From: Ligustrum vulgare
Lineage: Eukaryota > Streptophyta > Magnoliopsida > Lamiales > Oleaceae
DNA length: 64,000 nt
Reading direction: 5' to 3'
Assembly: GCA_963555705.1 (NCBI GenBank)
Contig: OY743190.1
Span: 16,065,491 to 16,129,490 of the forward strand
Below are positions 62,192-64,000 of this stretch, piece by piece; positions within the stretch are counted from its first letter, which is position 1; every line of letters begins with the position of its first letter. Made by a program: the position numbers and the translations under genes. The notes under the pieces were generated by a model. That model worked only from the letters and a program-made list of their open reading frames with translations. It was not told the DNA's origin and made no database searches.

Positions 62192-63409
62192 GTGCATAAT
62201 TCTACCCGATGGTGGAAGCAAGGCACAGAACTGATAGCCACCAATAAACTAAATGTTCTGGATTCCTTCAATGCGCAGTGTTCTAAACAAGTCCTTCACT
62301 TTGTCGGCTGCATGTTTGAGTTGACAAAGCCAAATTCTAAATGCTTTATCGGTAAATTGTCGTTCTTCTGCATCTTGAATATGAGTTTGGACCATTGGCT
62401 ACAAACTTTGGAGCTCCTTGAACCTATCATGTAGCTCCCAACAAACTTTTGAAGACTTGCTTGACGACATCAAATATTTGCGTAAGTAGGAAATGTATTA
62501 TTCTACAAACTTCAGCAACCTAAGAATCCGTGATGAATTGACAAAGGCAGCAACAGAATAATTCAACTTACAGTTGGCAAAAAGAAATATTGGCGAAAAC
62601 CAATTTGAAAAGCAGGAAATGAAACTACCTCTTGAAAACAACATCAGGAGTAGCCGACGGAGCAACCGCATCTGTTATATCAAATGTTGGTACTTCAGGA
62701 ATTGGGAAAACAGGTCTTTGCCAATTCATCAATAATGACGACAGGGAAATGGAACATTTCCAAAATTTAAGAATATGACTTTTTGTATCACGTGATTTCA
62801 ATGTTAAAAGAACAATTAAAGCAGTAATTTAGTCATCAACAGGAAATAAATGTTATTCAATGAACTTGAACATTCTCTACAATGATGTGGAAATCATTAA
62901 AACAAAAGAAATGTCTTCTTGTACTCGGTGATGGTTTTGATGCACTAAGGCCACTGTTCAAGTGTGGACTTGATGGAAGCAAGATACTTGTCAAAAAGTT
63001 GCAATGGCTCCAGGCAATTCTAATTCTGCACATTCCTTGAAGGATATGACAAATGATGACCGCTGGAAAATATTGGAAGGGCGCCTTTCTTTTGATCAAA
63101 CAAAAGAAGAGTAATTTCCTAATTTTCAAGCTACTGTCGAACAACTAATGTGGAAATGTGAAGGTATTCCTTTGGCTTCAAAATTCTCGGTGGTCACATG
63201 TGCTCCAAGACAGATGATAAAGAGTGGTTATACGTTCAGAATAGTAATCTTCGGAATTTGGAGGCTTATAAAAATAAAATTTTACCTGCCCTACTTGTAA
63301 GTTACATGCATATGACGCTGTATCTCAAACACTGCTTTGTATTTTGCACGGTAATCCCAAAGAATTATGAAATCGAGGGTGAGAGATTAATCCGTATGCG
63401 GATGTCAAT
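62192..63409 (+). repeat. Satellite monomer 52
   Basis: 1,218 bp. 'aattgac', 'gacaggg', 'acagg', 'atcgagg'; close to copy 50. Confidence 0.97.
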
Positions 63410-64000
63410 GTGCATAATTCTACCCGATGGTGGAAGCAAGGCACAGAACTGATAGCCACCAATAAACTAAATGTTCTGGATTCCTTCAATGCGCAGTGTT
63501 CTAAACAAGTCCTTCACTTTGTCGGCTGCATGTTTGAGTTGACAAAGCCAAATTCTAAATGCTTTATCGGTAAATTGTCGTTCTTCTGCATCTTGAATAT
63601 GAGTTTGGACCATTGGCTACAAACTTTGGAGCTCCTTGAACCTATCATGTAGCTCCCAACAAACTTTTGAAGACTTGCTTGACGACATCAAATATTTGCG
63701 TAAGTAGGAAATGTATTATTCTACAAACTTCAGCAACCTAAGAATCCGTGATGATTTGACAAAGGCAGCAACAGAATAATTCAACTTACAGTTGGCAAAA
63801 AGAAATATTGGCGAAAACGAATTTGAAAAGCAGGAAATGAAACTACCTCTTGAAAACAACATCAGGAGTAGCCGACGGAGCAACCGCATCTGTTATATCA
63901 AATGTTGGTACTTCAGGAATTGGGAAAACAGGTCTTTGCCAATTCATCAATAATGACGACACGGAAATGGAACATTTCCAAAATTTAAGAATATGACTTT
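63410..64000 (+). repeat. Satellite monomer 53, truncated by the window end
   Basis: First 591 bp, ending just after the RNBS-A stop and before the G-box. 'gatgatttgac', 'gacacgg', and a private 'aaacgaatt'. Confidence 0.96.

Larger units (their letters stand above)
1..64000 (+). repeat. Tandem satellite array, ~1,217-bp monomer derived from a CNL resistance gene
   Basis: The same sequence recurs every 1,216-1,219 bp from the first to the last base, always on the + strand: 52 full monomers, a 105-bp leading fragment and a 591-bp trailing fragment. Anchor-to-anchor distance averages about 1,217.4 bp (106 to 63410 in 52 steps). Neighbouring copies differ at only a few to about 20 positions by eye, roughly 98% identity or better. 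There is no spacer between monomers and no terminal repeat, integrase, reverse transcriptase or transposase, so this is a satellite and not a cluster of mobile elements. The + strand of each monomer carries CNL (coiled-coil NB-ARC) motifs in the correct gene order but in several frames with stop codons. Everything in the window is part of this array; no other gene is seen on either strand. Confidence 0.98.

Noticed and set aside
1..64000. A CRISPR array, phage or bacterial repeat system
   Set aside because: Unit length over 1.2 kb, no spacers, no cas-like genes, and clear plant CNL content.
1..64000. Tandem transposons or retroelements
   Set aside because: No LTRs, terminal inverted repeats, target-site duplications, or transposase, integrase or RT motifs in any frame.
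1..64000. A cluster of complete, functional resistance genes
   Set aside because: Every unit lacks MHD and LRR, changes frame several times and carries shared stops; there is no room for the missing parts between units.
1..64000. Unit length of about seven nucleosomes (1,217/7 is about 174 bp), suggesting a centromeric satellite
   Set aside because: The arithmetic is weak evidence by itself and no sub-monomer periodicity is visible; centromere location cannot be decided from sequence.

Overview
The whole window is one uninterrupted head-to-tail satellite array. A monomer of 1,216-1,219 bp (mean about 1,217.4 bp, usually 1,217 or 1,218) repeats about 52.6 times, all in the same orientation. 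No non-satellite sequence is visible, and both window edges cut through monomers. Monomers are numbered here from an arbitrary exact anchor, the GTG inside 'atgtgcataattc': copy 1 starts at 106 and copy 53 at 63410.

The monomer is a decayed piece of a plant disease-resistance gene of the coiled-coil NBS-LRR (CNL) class. On the + strand, spread over several frames and broken by stops, are a coiled-coil (Rx-N-like) remnant, the P-loop, RNBS-A, kinase 2, RNBS-B, a GLPLA-like motif, a non-TIR RNBS-D (CFVFCTVIPKNYEI) and the start of the winged-helix tail. The next monomer's coiled coil then begins. The MHD motif and the LRR are absent. The unit is therefore roughly the first 1.2 kb of a CNL gene after its N-terminal codons, joined head to tail. 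This points to a flowering-plant nuclear genome; the species cannot be named from the sequence. No functional gene is supported anywhere.

Layout: copies 1-6 alternate two types (A and B, dimer of about 2,434 bp). Copies 7-8 are transitional. Copies 9-14 carry an intermediate type and a second dimer of about 2,433 bp. Copies 15-20 share a dispersed duplication about 4.87 kb apart. Copies 21-27 alternate two types (X and Y, about 2,434 bp). Copies 28-38 form four- and five-monomer higher-order repeats (about 4,871 and 6,087 bp), with one apparent extra unit (copy 34). Copies 39-53 are closely related and mixed irregularly.

The inactivating lesions are shared by essentially all copies, so the gene died before amplification. 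Differences between copies are mostly single substitutions, many at CpG, plus a few recurrent 1-bp indels. This fits a methylated satellite turned over by unequal exchange and gene conversion.
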